The notes under the pieces: generated by a model
Databases searched by the model: none
What the model was told of the DNA's origin: nothing
Seen by the model: only the letters and a program-made list of their open reading frames with translations
Program-made: the position numbers and the translations under genes
Shown: positions 1 to 11,874 of the stretch, in pieces
Numbering within the stretch: position 1 is the stretch's first letter
Layout of the letters: every line of letters begins with the position of its first letter
Assembly: GCA_963753105.1 (NCBI GenBank)
Contig: CAVWBD010000009.1
Location: 124,001-188,000, forward strand
Source of the DNA: SZUA-36 sp963753105
GTDB lineage: Bacteria > Pseudomonadota > Gammaproteobacteria > Xanthomonadales > SZUA-36
Direction: 5' to 3'
Length of the DNA: 64,000 nt

Positions 1-389
1 AAGGACGAGTTCTCCAGCACCAGTTCCCGGAAAATATTGATATCTTTCAGACAAACTTCGGTATCGGTCATGGCCTCCGCCGAGAACGGGAACACGGGTT
101 CACCGTACAGGGATTGGATACCGATAAAAGTGCCGGGCCTGGCGATACCCAGGATGATCTTTTCGCCATTATTCTCAAGGAACAGCTTGGCAAAACCGGT
201 GCGCAGGTAAAAAATGTGTGTCATGAGCATACCCTGCTTGCTCATCAACTCACCTTTTCTGAAATACAGTTCCGAACGTCTCGCGTCCATCTTCTGCATT
301 TGCGCCTCGGTCAGACTCTGGACGGGCACTGACTTGAATTGACAGTCTTTACAATCGATTTTTCCGTACCCCTGAGTCCAAAGAATCAA
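1..389 (-). CDS. Crp/Fnr-family transcriptional regulator, 5' part (runs off the left edge)
   Basis: The minus-strand reading from 389 down to 1 is open throughout and gives a cyclic-nucleotide-binding-like jelly roll: an N-terminal Cys-x-x-Cys pair (CKDC), then FRKGELM, FYLRTGFAKLF, GTFIGIQSLYGEP and SAEAMTDTEV. This is the sensor half of a Crp/Fnr regulator; the helix-turn-helix half lies outside the window. No ATG occurs near the start. The best start is a TTG at 389 overlapping the stop of the upstream aldehyde dehydrogenase gene (TTGA), which suggests translational coupling. The two N-terminal cysteines recall redox- or Fe-S-sensing Fnr proteins, but the remaining ligands cannot be checked here, so the effector is unknown. 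Confidence 0.75.
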   Translation of the reverse strand, partial: MILWTQGYGKIDCKDCQFKSVPVQSLTEAQMQKMDARRSELYFRKGELMSKQGMLMTHIFYLRTGFAKLFLENNGEKIILGIARPGTFIGIQSLYGEPVFPFSAEAMTDTEVCLKDINIFRELVLENSS

Positions 390-1828
390 TAATAGCCCAT
401 TACGGCCTTGATCTCGACAAAGTCGGGGAAACCGTATACGCCGCCCTCGCGGCCATTGCCGGATTGCTTGTAACCGCCGAACGGCGTGGTCCTGTCACCC
501 CATTGCCCGTTGATATGCACGTTGCCGGCACGCAGACGCCGGGCCACGCTGTTGGCACGGTCAATATCCGTGGAGGCCACGTAGGCGGATAAACCATAAA
601 GCGTGTCATTGGCAATCTCAATGGCTTCATCCACGTCCTTGTAACTGAGTATGGCCAGCACCGGGCCAAAAATTTCCTCCACCGCTATGGTCTTATCATT
701 TGTAACCCCGGAAAAAATAGTCGGTCTGGCGTAATACCCGGTCTCCAGACCCACCGGTTTGCCAGCCCCTCCGGTGATGACCCGGCACCCCTCCTCTATA
801 CCCTGTTGGATCAGGCCCTGGACTCTGTTCCAATGCAGTTCAGACACCAGCGGTCCCATTGTCGTCGATTCATCACGCGGGTCTCCCACGACCACGGATT
901 CCGCAGCCTGCACGGCGATTGCTTCCACTTCCTCGAGCATGCCGGCCGGCACCAGCATGCGGCTGGGTGCATTACAGGATTGACCCGTATTGCTCATCAT
1001 GTTCAGCACGCTCGAAGTAACGGCTTGCTCGAGGTTGACGTCGTCGAGGATGATATTGGGCGACTTGCCACCGAGTTCCTGCGCCACGCGCTTGACGCTG
1101 GCAGCCGCGGCCCGCGCCACCGCGGTCCCGGCACGGGTGGAGCCGGTAAATGACATCATGTCGATCCCCGGGTGGGCCGACATGGCTTCACCGACGGTTG
1201 GCCCGTCACCATTGACCAGGTTGAACACACCCGCCGGCACACCCGCCTCATGCAGGATTTCAGCCAGGATCATGGCGTCAAATGGGGCGATTTCGCTGGG
1301 TTTCAGCACCATGGTGCAACCACAGGCAAGTGCGGTTGCGACCTTGTGGGCCACCTGGTTGATGGGCCAGTTCCACGGCGTGATCAGGCCACAGACACCG
1401 ATGGGCTCATGCATGATCCGCGTATTGCCGAGCCGGTATTCAAATTCAAATGTCTTGAGGGCCTGTAGCGCGGATTTGAACAAGGCATAAGCCGAACCGG
1501 TCTGCGATCCGGCGGCCAGGGTGACCGGAGCGCCCATTTCCAGGCGGATGACCCGGGCAATGTCATCCCAGCGTTGTTTGTAGAGCACCAGTATCCTTTC
1601 GAACAGTGCGATACGCTCATCGATACTGCTCTGGCTGAATGTCTCGAACGCTGCCCGGGCCGCTGCCACTGCCCGGTCCACGTCACCAGTGCTGCCGAGG
1701 CTGATGCGGCCCATGGCTTGCTCTGTTGCAGGATTAATGACATCGAGTGTGCACGGGCTGACAGGCGCAACCCACTCACCGCCGATATAGAATTCAAGTG
1801 CGTTCGTGATCTCCTGCCGGGTGTTCAT
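386..1828 (-). CDS. NAD(P)-dependent aldehyde dehydrogenase
   Basis: A 480-residue ALDH-superfamily enzyme of normal length. It shows the PWNWP nucleotide-site motif (151-155), LKPSE (175-179), FTGST (227-231), the general-base glutamate in ELGGKS (Glu251), the catalytic cysteine in NTGQSC (Cys285), and EEIFGPV and PFGGYKQSG near the C-terminus. It oxidises an aldehyde to the acid in the cytoplasm; the substrate cannot be read from sequence. The closest described relatives are broad-specificity ALDHs. It is transcribed away from pruA and its stop overlaps the start of the Crp/Fnr gene, so the two probably form one unit. Next to proline and arginine catabolic genes, a semialdehyde is a plausible substrate (inference). 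Confidence 0.9.
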   Translation of the reverse strand: MNTRQEITNALEFYIGGEWVAPVSPCTLDVINPATEQAMGRISLGSTGDVDRAVAAARAAFETFSQSSIDERIALFERILVLYKQRWDDIARVIRLEMGAPVTLAAGSQTGSAYALFKSALQALKTFEFEYRLGNTRIMHEPIGVCGLITPWNWPINQVAHKVATALACGCTMVLKPSEIAPFDAMILAEILHEAGVPAGVFNLVNGDGPTVGEAMSAHPGIDMMSFTGSTRAGTAVARAAAASVKRVAQELGGKSPNIILDDVNLEQAVTSSVLNMMSNTGQSCNAPSRMLVPAGMLEEVEAIAVQAAESVVVGDPRDESTTMGPLVSELHWNRVQGLIQQGIEEGCRVITGGAGKPVGLETGYYARPTIFSGVTNDKTIAVEEIFGPVLAILSYKDVDEAIEIANDTLYGLSAYVASTDIDRANSVARRLRAGNVHINGQWGDRTTPFGGYKQSGNGREGGVYGFPDFVEIKAVMGYY

Positions 1829-1966
1829 CGTCTGTGCTCCGTGCTTGCTCCGAGCATCTCAGACAAGCGCTAATCCGTCAAGGAAACCACCCGTAAAACA
1901 GGCTAAAATACCCGCCTTGATTATTCACCCGATTGATAACCATCAGAGATGACAAAGGTGCCTTCC

Positions 1967-3610
<1,644 letters not shown>

Positions 3611-3650
3611 GCTAAAAAGCCTGGAACGAAGGAGCAATTACGACGGCGAC

Positions 3651-3744
3651 ACAGGTATATCCACCTGAGACACGCCGTGGATACATCCCTGTAGGCTCTT
3701 ACACAACATCCCTGTTGTGTAAGGTCTCAGCTTGGAATACCTGT
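3651..3744 (+). repeat. Multi-hairpin intergenic repeat, family A, copy 1
   Basis: A 94-base imperfect palindrome. The outer arms (ACAGGTATATCCACCTGAGAC, 3651-3671, and its near complement ending at 3744) match at 18 of 21 positions. Inside is a perfect 11-bp stem (CTTACACAACA / TGTTGTGTAAG, 3698-3723) with loop TCCC. The core ATACATCCCTGTAGGCTC is shared with the copies at 24261-24355, 50135-50220 and 55875-55969. It sits between the convergent pruA and Lrp genes, 40 bases after the pruA stop, and may act as a terminator or mRNA 3' end. Confidence 0.75.
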
Positions 3745-3796
3745 ATCCCCGTTAGCCACGCCCGTTTGAAAAAGGACCATGACATCTGTTGCGGTC

Positions 3797-4042
3797 CTAG
3801 TCAGCAGGCCATGTTGGCTGGGGGATATAGACAAGGCCGGACCCCCCGGCGGCCCGGGATTCTTCATTCAATTCCGCAAGCAGGAACATAAAGTACATTT
3901 CAGCAAGGACATAATCCTCGGCCTGCCAGACCAGGCCCATCCCGAGGCCTTTACCCATCATTCCTGATGCAATTTCCCCCATACTCCTGGCTACCCGATA
4001 CCAGGCGTAGGCCTTGAGAACAATCACTGCTGGTCCCTTCAT
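3797..4042 (-). CDS. Possible small hypothetical protein
   Basis: An open frame of 81 residues starting with MKGPAVIVLKAYAWYR and rich in Met, Gly and Ala. The composition is protein-like but no family is recognised, there is no convincing ribosome binding site, and it lies between two intergenic repeats in a convergent gap. It may be a fragment of a larger decayed gene or a chance ORF. The rest of the gap 3611-4250 is repeat sequence. Confidence 0.25.
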   Translation of the reverse strand: MKGPAVIVLKAYAWYRVARSMGEIASGMMGKGLGMGLVWQAEDYVLAEMYFMFLLAELNEESRAAGGSGLVYIPQPTWPAD

Positions 4043-4055
4043 TGATTGCCCTGTA

Positions 4056-4250
4056 GTTTGCCGGTGTGGGTGACATTTGCGCACCGCACCGAATCCTGAG
4101 AGTCGTTAGGGGAGAAATTATCTCCATGGATGGAGTGTAGATCGCAAGGAGCACAGGGACGTGCGATGCGATCCGGTAAGGCTTAGCACTGGGTCACGCC
4201 CGAAGGGCTGTGGGGCCAGGAGCCCACACGGGCGAACCACCGGGCAATGT
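4056..4250 (+). repeat. Intergenic repeat, family B, copy 1
   Basis: The first 63 bases (4056-4118, from GTTTGCCGGTGTGGG to GGGGAGAAAT) match 24464-24526 with five differences. The last 47 bases (4204-4250, from AGGGCTG to CGGGCAATGT) match 24733-24779 with about nine. The middle differs between copies and holds palindromes such as TCCATGGA. Conserved ends with variable hairpin middles suggest a mobile or structured element. It abuts the 3' end of the Lrp gene. Confidence 0.65.
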
Positions 4251-4730
4251 TCATGATCCGAGCGGGATACTGCTTTCGACCTTGACCTCCTGCATCACCA
4301 CGTAAGTGTGGGTTTCCCGCACGTTGGGTATGTCGGCCAGTTCGTGACCGAGAAAATGACGGTAGGCCTGCATATCTGACGCACGCACTTTGATCAGGTA
4401 ATCAAAACCGCCGGATACCATGTGGCATTCCTGCACCTGTGCAAGACCACCCACGGCCTTATTGAATTTTTCCAGGTCCTTGCTCGCAGTACTGTGCAAT
4501 GTGACCTGGATAAAAGCCAGCAGACCGGCATTCAACTTGTACGGGTTCAAGATACCCACGTATTTTTCGATATAACCTTCGCGCTCCAGGCGTTTGACAC
4601 GCTCCAGGCACGGCGGCGGGCTCAAGTGTACCTGCTCGGCCAGGTCTACGTTGGTGATCCTGCCGTTGTGTTGCAGTATCTCGAGGATGCGGTAATCGAT
4701 CCGGTCCAGTGATTTCTGTTTTTTACTCAT
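4251..4730 (-). CDS. putR: Lrp/AsnC-family regulator, probable proline-utilisation regulator
   Basis: 159 residues with the two-domain layout of Lrp: an N-terminal winged helix-turn-helix (LDRIDYRILEILQHNGRI, then LAEQVHLSPPPCLERVKRLE, about 8-55) and a C-terminal RAM/AsnC ligand-binding domain (about 68-150; VSGGFDYLIKVR). It is divergent from putA across a 131-base AT-rich gap. In many proteobacteria whose PutA lacks a DNA-binding domain, an Lrp-type PutR next to putA activates it in response to proline. The PutA here does lack the ribbon-helix-helix domain, which supports that role (inference). An alternative is a general Lrp-like regulator. Confidence 0.85.
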   Translation of the reverse strand: MSKKQKSLDRIDYRILEILQHNGRITNVDLAEQVHLSPPPCLERVKRLEREGYIEKYVGILNPYKLNAGLLAFIQVTLHSTASKDLEKFNKAVGGLAQVQECHMVSGGFDYLIKVRASDMQAYRHFLGHELADIPNVRETHTYVVMQEVKVESSIPLGS

Positions 4731-4803
4731 AATGTTTTCAATATAAATGATTATTTAGCCATATTTAATTAGGCAATAAAATTTATAACGAAGAATAATA
4801 TTA

Positions 4804-4816
4804 CGCCAAATAGGCG
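4804..4816. promoter_or_regulatory. Candidate operator in the putR-putA intergenic region
   Basis: The 131-base divergent region 4731-4861 is far more AT-rich than its surroundings, as is usual for Lrp-type binding regions. It contains the perfect inverted repeat CGCC-AAATA-GGCG at 4804-4816, about 45 bases before the putA start. It is proposed as part of the PutR site from position and symmetry alone. Confidence 0.35.
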
Positions 4817-4861
4817 AAAATATCAGTTATGTGTTGATAACCCCGACCAGCAGGAACTGCC

Positions 4862-7800
4862 ATGTCTTCCCAATCCTCACTTGACAACTTGCGCACCCAA
4901 ATCCGCCAGACCAAACACGCAGATGAAAAAAGCTGCGTAGACGACCTGTTGAAGGCATCACAACTCAGCGACGTGCAACGCGAACGCATCGTCTCCAAGG
5001 GCCGCATGCTGGTGGCGGGTTGCCGTGAAGACTCCGACAAGGCGGGCATGATGGACCAGTTCATGCAGCAATACAGCCTGTCGAGCAAGGAAGGCGTGGC
5101 AATGATGTGCCTGGCCGAGTCACTGCTGCGTGTACCTGACGCCGAAACCGCCGATGATTTGATTGCTGAAAAGATACTGTCCGGCGCCTGGGGTCAGCAC
5201 CGTGGTGAGTCTGACTCGATATTCGTCAACGCCTCAACCTGGGGTCTGATGCTGACCGGACGCGTGGTCGCGCTCGAGTCTGAAATCACCGAGAACACGG
5301 AAACCTGGATCCACAAGATGGTCAACCGGATCGGTGAACCGGTCGTGCGGGCCGCCATTCGCCAGGCCATGAAGATCATGGGCCAGCAGTACGTGCTGGG
5401 CCGAAAGATCGATGATGCCATTGACCGCGGCCGCAAGGAAAACCGCAAGGGTACACGCTTTTCCTTTGACATGCTCGGTGAAGGCGCACGCACAATGCAG
5501 GACGCCGACCGCTACTACGACGCCTATCTGAAGGCGATACGGGAAATCGGCAACCGGGAAACCCTGGACAACGTCATCAGGGCCAATGGTATATCGATAA
5601 AACTCTCGGCGCTGCACCCCCGTTACCAGTACTGCAGCAGGAACCGCGTGTCATGGCGGAAATGCTGCCGCGTATCCGTAACCTGGCGCTGGAGGCCATG
5701 AACTTCGGTCTCGGCTTTACCATTGACGCTGAAGAAGCCGACCGGCTCGATATTTCCCTGGACCTGTTCGAATCCCTGGCGCGTGACCCGAAGCTGATGG
5801 GCTGGGACGGACTGGGTTTTGTACTGCAGGCATACGACAAGCGCTCCCCGCTGGTTACCCGGTGGGTGATCGAGTTGGCGCGTGACGCCGGGCGCAAACT
5901 GATGGTGCGGCTGGTTAAGGGCGCCTACTGGGACAGCGAAATCAAACACGCCCAGGAACAAGGCCATGCGGACTACCCGGTATACACGCGCAAGGTCAAC
6001 ACCGATTTGTGTTACCAGGTGTGCGCAGCCACCCTGCTGGATGCACAGGATGTCATCTATCCCCAGTTCGCCACCCACAACGCCCTGACCGCGGCGATGA
6101 TCCTGGAACTGGCCCAGGACAAACAATTCGAATTCCAGCGTCTGCACGGCATGGGCGACCTGCTGCACATGCAACTGGCCAAGGGTATCGGCAGTTCACC
6201 GGCGCCGGTGCGTGTGTATGCCCCGGTTGGCGCACATGAAGACCTGTTGCCCTACCTGGTGCGCCGTCTGCTGGAGAACGGCTCGAACAGCTCTTTTGTC
6301 AACCGCTTCCTGGACAAGAAGGTGCCGGTTGCCCAGATCGCGACCGATGTGCAAACCGAGGTAGAAGCGAGCGCCTCCCGCCGTCACTCCGCCATACCGT
6401 TGCCCGTTGACATACTGCGCGCCGGTGGTGACGACCGCCCCGACACACACGGCATCGACCTGACCAACCCCGATGCGGTCAGACAATTACTGGAAGTCGT
6501 TGAACCGCTGGCGAAGAAAACCTGGATTGCAGGCCCGATCATCGGTGGCGAAATGAACACCGAAGGCGGTGAGCCGGTTACCTCACCCACGGACACCGGC
6601 ACGGTGGTCGGCTATTGCCGCAAGGCAAGCGCCGAGGAGGTCAACAAGGCGCTCGACGTGGCGGCCGACTTCACAGCCGGCCTGGGATGCACTCGGTGGC
6701 GATGCGCGGGCTGAAATTCTGGAACGTGCGGCCGATATCATGCAGTCACGGATGTCCGAACTGGTGGCGCTGATCGCATACGAGGCAGGCCGGACACTTA
6801 ACGATGGGGTATCTGAAGTACGCGAAGCCGTCGATTTCCTGCGTTACTACGCCTTGCAGGCGCGCAAGCGATTTTCCGTTGCGGAATCATCAATCGACCC
6901 GCTGGGTGGTGCGAGCCAGTTCAGCCTGCGCGGCCGCGGTGTATTCTTTTGTGTCAGCCCGTGGAACTTCCCGCTGGCGATTTTCACCGGCCAGGTGGCA
7001 GCAGCCCTGGCCGCTGGCAATTCCGTGATCGCCAAGCCCGCTGACCCGACCCCGTTGATTGGTGCGGAGTCCGTCAAGATATTGCACGAGGCGGGCGTGC
7101 CGGGTGATGTCCTGAACCTTGTCCCGGGGCGTGGCCGTTTGCTGGGCGAAATCATCAATACGGATACCCGCATCAAGGGTGTGGCGTTTACCGGCTCCAC
7201 GGAAGTCGCCTTGAATATCCAGCGGACCCTGGTGGAACGCGGCGGCGAAGTACCCGCATTTATTGCTGAAACCGGTGGACAGAACTCGATGGTGGTCGAT
7301 TCCTCCTCCCTGCCCGAGCAGGTCGTGGACGATGCCATCCGCTCTGCATTCCTGAGCGCAGGCCAGCGTTGTTCGGCACTGAGGGTCATCTACATACAGG
7401 ACGAAATCGCCGATAGCATCATCAGGATGCTGAAAGGCGCGATGGCCGAGTTGTCCGTCAACCGGCCGTGGCAACTGGCCACGGATGTCGGCCCGGTCAT
7501 CGACAAGACATCAAAAGAAGACCTGCTGCAACACGTTGAAAACATGAAAAAGGAAGCCGTTTTGCACTACGCCTGCGAGGTGCCGGAAGACCTGCAAAGC
7601 GGCACATACGTGCCACCGCACCTGATCGAACTGAAATCCGTAAATCAGCTGCCCGGTGAGATCTTCGGCCCCATCCTGCACGTGGTACGTTTCAGGAAAC
7701 CTGAGTTCGGCAAGCTGATCGACGAGATCAACAGCACCGGCTTTGGCCTGACACTGGGTGTTCACAGCCGCATCGAGAAGTTTGCCGATGATGTCGTGAA

Positions 7801-8734
7801 CCTGACGCGGGTGGGCAACAACTACATCAACCGCAACATGGTCGGCGCCGTGGTCGGCGTCAACCCCTTTGGCGGCCAGGGTCTGTCAGGTACCGGCCCC
7901 AAGGCGGGCGGACCCAACTACATGACCCGTTTTGCCCGCGACGAAATCGTCGTCCAGGACCCGCCTGCCCTGACAGAAGGCGACCAAGCCGAAGGCAATG
8001 CCAAGGCCATCATTACCGGCAAAACCGTTGAGCAGGTCACGGCGGAACACATCGGTCAAGCGTTTGAAACAGCGGCCGCCGTGCAGCTTGACTGGAACCT
8101 GGCTGGCGGCGACCAACGAGCGATCGTGCTGGACAAGGCCGCAGAATTGATCGAGGAGCGTATGCCGGAGCAACAGGCCAGCATGATGGTGCTGCGCTAC
8201 TATGCCGACCAGGCACGCCAGAAGTGCCAGGCGCCACTGGTCCTGCCCGGCCCGACCGGGGAAACCAACGAACTGAGTCTGCACGGCCGTGGTGTCTTTT
8301 TCTGCGCAGTCGCCCCCGGAACACCCAACCACGCTTTTGTCCAGCAGGTTGCCGCGGCCCTTGCAGCGGGCAACACGGTTATCGCCTGCCCTGCTGAAAA
8401 CCAGGAGATACCGGCTGCAGAAGTCATCCAGCTGATGCTGGAGGCCGGTATCCCGAAGGAAGTCTTACACTTCATACCCGGCAAGCGAGTGCGTGAACAG
8501 GCAACCCGGGATATGCGCACGGCAGGCATTGCCTGGTCCGGCCCCGTGGACGAAGCCCTGGCCATGCTGCTGGAGCTTTCAGACCGAGGCGGCGCCATCG
8601 TGCCGATGGTGGTCGAGCCGGGCGGACCCAATTACCTGCTGCGTTTCGTGGTGGAAAAGACCAGGACGGTTAACATTGCGGCAACAGGTGGCAATGCCCT
8701 GTTGTTGAACCTGGATGAGCAGGTTGCCGCCTGA
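4862..8734 (+). CDS. putA: Bifunctional proline dehydrogenase / P5C dehydrogenase PutA, frame broken twice
   Basis: Oxidises proline to P5C (FAD) and then to glutamate (NAD). Three overlapping frames join into about 1290 residues: the N-terminal alpha-helical part and PRODH start (4862 to about 5630), the PRODH barrel (5632 to about 6678; RLVKGAYWDSEIK, QFATHN, RRLLENGSNSSFVN with the proline-binding Arg pair), and the P5CDH domain (6679 onward; PWNFPLAIFTGQV, AETGGQNS, SAGQRCSAL with catalytic Cys, FGPILHVV, NPFGGQGLSGTGPKAGG). After about 7980 comes a degenerate second ALDH-like domain, as in type B/C PutAs. There is no N-terminal ribbon-helix-helix. The frame changes fit a lost base (CAGTACTGCAG, about 5630) and a gained base (GCCGGCC, about 6679). 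Both flanks stay conserved, so sequence error is likely. Confidence 0.9.
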
Positions 8735-8788
8735 AATCATCTATAATCCGCAACCCGAATTGAACAACACTGCACAGGCTGTGAAACC

Positions 8789-10609
8789 GTGAAAAAAGTA
8801 ATCGAATGCGTACCAAATTTTTCTGAAGGCCGCGACCTTTCCATCATCAAGCAGATCACCGATGTGATCGAAGGTGTACAGGGCATCCAACTGCTCGATG
8901 TCGATCCCGGCGATAGCACCAACCGCACGGTGGTGACCTTTATCGGTGAGCCTGAACCGGTCAAAGAGGCCGCTTTCCGCGCGGTGCAAAGGGCCGCTGA
9001 TCTGATCGACATGTCGAAACACCATGGGGAACACGCCCGCTTTGGCGCAACCGATGTCTGCCCGTTTGTCCCGGTCAGCGGTGCGACGATGGAAGACTGC
9101 GCTGAAATTGCACGCCAGGTGGGCAAGCGCATCGGTGAAGAACTGCAAATACCAGTCTATCTCTATGAACACGCAGCCAGCGTGCCCGAACGGCAGAACC
9201 TGGCCAAGGTGCGTGCCGGCCAATACGAAGGACTTGAGAAAAAACTGGCTGACCCTGCCTGGAAACCCGACTTTGGCCCGGCCGTATTCAATCCCGGCAC
9301 GGGTGCAACGGCAGTCGGCGCACGGGAATTCCTGATCGCCTACAACATCAACCTGAACACCACCGACCGGCGTTACGCCAACGAAATAGCCTATGAAATC
9401 CGTGAGCGCGGCCGCTGGAAGCGCATCGGTAACGTCAAGCCTTTCTACTACAAGGGTGATGTCGTTTACTTCGAGGAGGGCAAGTACGCGGACGGGAATT
9501 CCGATTTCGTAGCGGGTTCATTCGAAGAACTGGCGGAGTATTACAAGGAAAACTACGGCAAGGACCTGTATGCGCGTTACCGCTCCATCGGCCTGGACCC
9601 GGACAACCTCGTTGGACGGCCAGTATACAAAGACGGCATGTTCACCCACCTCAAGGGTATCGGCTGGGTCGTGGATGACTACCAGTGTGCCCAGATTTCG
9701 ATGAACCTGACCAACTACAAGATCACCCACCCGGCCAACGTGCTGGAGGCAGTGCGTAAACTGGCAGTCGAGCGCGGTATAGTCATTACCGGCTCGGAAG
9801 TGGTCGGCGTCGTACCGTGGGAAGCCATGCAACAGGCCGGCAAGTTCTACCTGGAGCGCATGCAGAAATCCACCGGCATCCCGGCGCGTGATATCGCAAC
9901 GACAGCAGTACAGGCCATGGGCCTGGCTGATGTCGCCGAGTTCGATATCGACAAAAAGGTCATCGGCTTGCCGGTGGCAGACGGTCCGTTGGTCAACATG
10001 ACGGTTGCCGGTTTCGTCGATGAAGTGTCACGTGACACACCGGCACCGGGTGGTGGCTCGATCGCCGCCCTGTCGGGTGCACTGGGCTCCGCACTGGCCT
10101 CGATGGTGGTCAACCTGTCCATCGGCAAGGGCGAATTCGATTCGAAGTACGGTGAGCTGTGCAAGCTGGCTGAAAAAGCCCAGTCGATCAAGGACGAACT
10201 GGTGCGGGCCGTCGACGCGGACACCGAGGCCTTCAACGAGGTCATTGCCGGTATGCGCATGGCCAAGGACACGCCCGAACAGCTCGAGACCCGTTCCAAA
10301 GTGATCTGCGCGGGTTACAAGTCAGCCGCCAGGGTGCCATTGCGCACTGCGAAACTGTGCCGCGAGGTCATCGACCTGTGCCAACAGGCTGCAGACATTG
10401 GCAACATGGCAGTCATGTCCGATGCCGGTGTCGGCGCGCTGATGGCCCTGGCCGGTGTGCAGGGTGCAATCCACAACGTGCGTATCAACCTGCCCCATAC
10501 CAAGGACGAGGCGTTTATCGCTGACATGGAAAGCAAGCTGGGTAACTTGCTGGCTGAATCAAAAGAACGCTGCGAAAGCATTCAGCAGCAGGTTGAAGCC
10601 AGCTTCTGA
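8789..10609 (+). CDS. Bifunctional glutamate formimidoyltransferase / formimidoyltetrahydrofolate cyclodeaminase
   Basis: 606 residues with both halves of FTCD. The N-terminal formiminotransferase (1 to about 330) starts KKVIECVPNFSEGRD and carries GEHARFGATDVCPFVPV, whose His82 aligns with the catalytic histidine of the mammalian enzyme. The C-terminal cyclodeaminase (about 395-606) carries DTPAPGGGSIAALSGALG. It moves the formimino group from formiminoglutamate, the histidine breakdown product, to tetrahydrofolate and deaminates it to methenyl-THF. The start is GTG at 8789, 54 bases after putA, and a TATAAT at 8742-8747 could give it its own promoter. No other hut gene lies in the window. 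Confidence 0.93.
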   Translation: MKKVIECVPNFSEGRDLSIIKQITDVIEGVQGIQLLDVDPGDSTNRTVVTFIGEPEPVKEAAFRAVQRAADLIDMSKHHGEHARFGATDVCPFVPVSGATMEDCAEIARQVGKRIGEELQIPVYLYEHAASVPERQNLAKVRAGQYEGLEKKLADPAWKPDFGPAVFNPGTGATAVGAREFLIAYNINLNTTDRRYANEIAYEIRERGRWKRIGNVKPFYYKGDVVYFEEGKYADGNSDFVAGSFEELAEYYKENYGKDLYARYRSIGLDPDNLVGRPVYKDGMFTHLKGIGWVVDDYQCAQISMNLTNYKITHPANVLEAVRKLAVERGIVITGSEVVGVVPWEAMQQAGKFYLERMQKSTGIPARDIATTAVQAMGLADVAEFDIDKKVIGLPVADGPLVNMTVAGFVDEVSRDTPAPGGGSIAALSGALGSALASMVVNLSIGKGEFDSKYGELCKLAEKAQSIKDELVRAVDADTEAFNEVIAGMRMAKDTPEQLETRSKVICAGYKSAARVPLRTAKLCREVIDLCQQAADIGNMAVMSDAGVGALMALAGVQGAIHNVRINLPHTKDEAFIADMESKLGNLLAESKERCESIQQQVEASF

Positions 10610-10880
10610 CGCCACCTGCCTGGTGCCGATGCAATCGGACGATAGATTCGGCTAATCAGGTGGTGGTCCAGCAGATTGTTGTTGTCTGTGCTCTCTGGCC
10701 AGCGATCCCGGACATGTGTCCGGGACTACGCTTAAAAATTTCTGAATCTGATCAGGCCGGCCTCACAGGACGTCCTGTCCTGGTCAGCCTCGGTCGGCCA
10801 TCCTGCCCGACCGTCCTGGACTCAGCAATTTTTTCGCCGCTTCAAAGTTCGCACATCCAATAACTATCTGCTGATTCCTG
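10610..10880. repeat. Convergent gap with GGAC/GTCC hairpins
   Basis: No gene. It holds a perfect hairpin TCCCGGACATGTGTCCGGGA at 10706-10725. A second palindromic block at 10758-10789, centred on ACAGGACGTCCTGT, matches (reverse complement) 24546-24577 inside repeat family B copy 2, with two differences. It lies between the 3' ends of the FTCD and ureohydrolase genes, so it could serve as a two-way terminator. Confidence 0.6.
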
Positions 10881-11702
10881 CTAGCCCGAGAGCATTTTTC
10901 CGGCGATTTCCTTGACCAGCTTGGCCGCCGCCATGGCGGTCATGCCATTGAGGTCGCGTGCGGGGTTCAACTCAACGATGTCCGCGCCCATAATCGGGCA
11001 GGATAAGCGCTGGATGACATCGAGCACCTGACGGGTGGTCAGGCCACCGGGCTCCTGGTGAGAGACGCCAGGGGCATGCGCCGGGTCCAGCGCATCCATG
11101 TCCAGGCTGATGTAAAGCGGGCCGTCAAAATCCCGTCCGACTGACCCGAGGTCGAGGTTGCGCATTTCGTGAACCTCGACACCGTATCGTTCGGCCTGTT
11201 CACGCAGATGCGCATTCAGGGTGCGGATGCCGACCTGCACGAGGCGCCCGACCAGATCTTCCTCCATGATGCGGGCGAAGGGGCTGGCGTGCGAGTAGCG
11301 GTTGCCTTCGAAATCGGCATACAGGTCGGGGTGCGCGTCGAAGTGCAGCACATCGACCGGCCCGTGAACAGCGTGGATGGCGCGTATGACCGGGTAAGTG
11401 ATCGCATGGTCGCCACCCAGCACCAACGGAATTGCGCCTTGCCGGGTGATGTCACCGACGTGATCTTCAATCGCCAGGAAATCTTCAACATCGTCGCCAA
11501 TTACCCGGTCACCGATATCAACGAAACCAGGATGATTGCCCAGGTCCACGCCCAGTTCAGAGCACATGTTGCTTGATTCGCAATGCAGGGCCTGGCGGAT
11601 GGCTGGCGGGGCCTTGGCCGCCCCGCGTTTGTAACTCGAATTGGCGTCCGAGGCAAGCCCCATCAGCACCACGTCATTTTTCCCAAAACCGCCCGCATTC
11701 AT
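10881..11702 (-). CDS. Arginase/agmatinase-family ureohydrolase
   Basis: 273 residues with the full binuclear manganese site: GGDHA (His99), DAHPD (Asp122, His124, Asp126) and SLDMDALDP (Asp201, Asp203), plus the PGVSHQEPGG loop. It hydrolyses a guanidino compound to urea and an amine. The family covers arginase, agmatinase, guanidinobutyrase and formimidoylglutamase, and motifs alone do not decide. The frame is open upstream to 11843, but GGAGGT about ten bases before the ATG at 11702 marks the start. Arginase activity would feed ornithine and then P5C into the neighbouring pruA/putA; formimidoylglutamase activity would duplicate the neighbouring FTCD route. It is divergent from hypD. Confidence 0.87.
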   Translation of the reverse strand: MNAGGFGKNDVVLMGLASDANSSYKRGAAKAPPAIRQALHCESSNMCSELGVDLGNHPGFVDIGDRVIGDDVEDFLAIEDHVGDITRQGAIPLVLGGDHAITYPVIRAIHAVHGPVDVLHFDAHPDLYADFEGNRYSHASPFARIMEEDLVGRLVQVGIRTLNAHLREQAERYGVEVHEMRNLDLGSVGRDFDGPLYISLDMDALDPAHAPGVSHQEPGGLTTRQVLDVIQRLSCPIMGADIVELNPARDLNGMTAMAAAKLVKEIAGKMLSG

Positions 11703-11874
11703 CAAGACGCGACCTCCATGCGTTGAATATGAACATAATACACCGCTGCCCCATTTAAGCAGAGTGAGTGCTAAGGCGAGTCCTGAAAATGACAGGCACT
11801 TCGGCGGCGTCCTAATGAAGACTATATTCTGACCCGCTATCATTTAACTATGGAAAAATGAGAAAATCCCTTTC

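Noticed and set aside
10881..11702. Formimidoylglutamase (HutG) as a firm call for the ureohydrolase
   Set aside because: Proximity to FTCD is suggestive, but the motifs (GGDHA, SLDMDALDP) are common to the whole ureohydrolase family, so only the family is reported.
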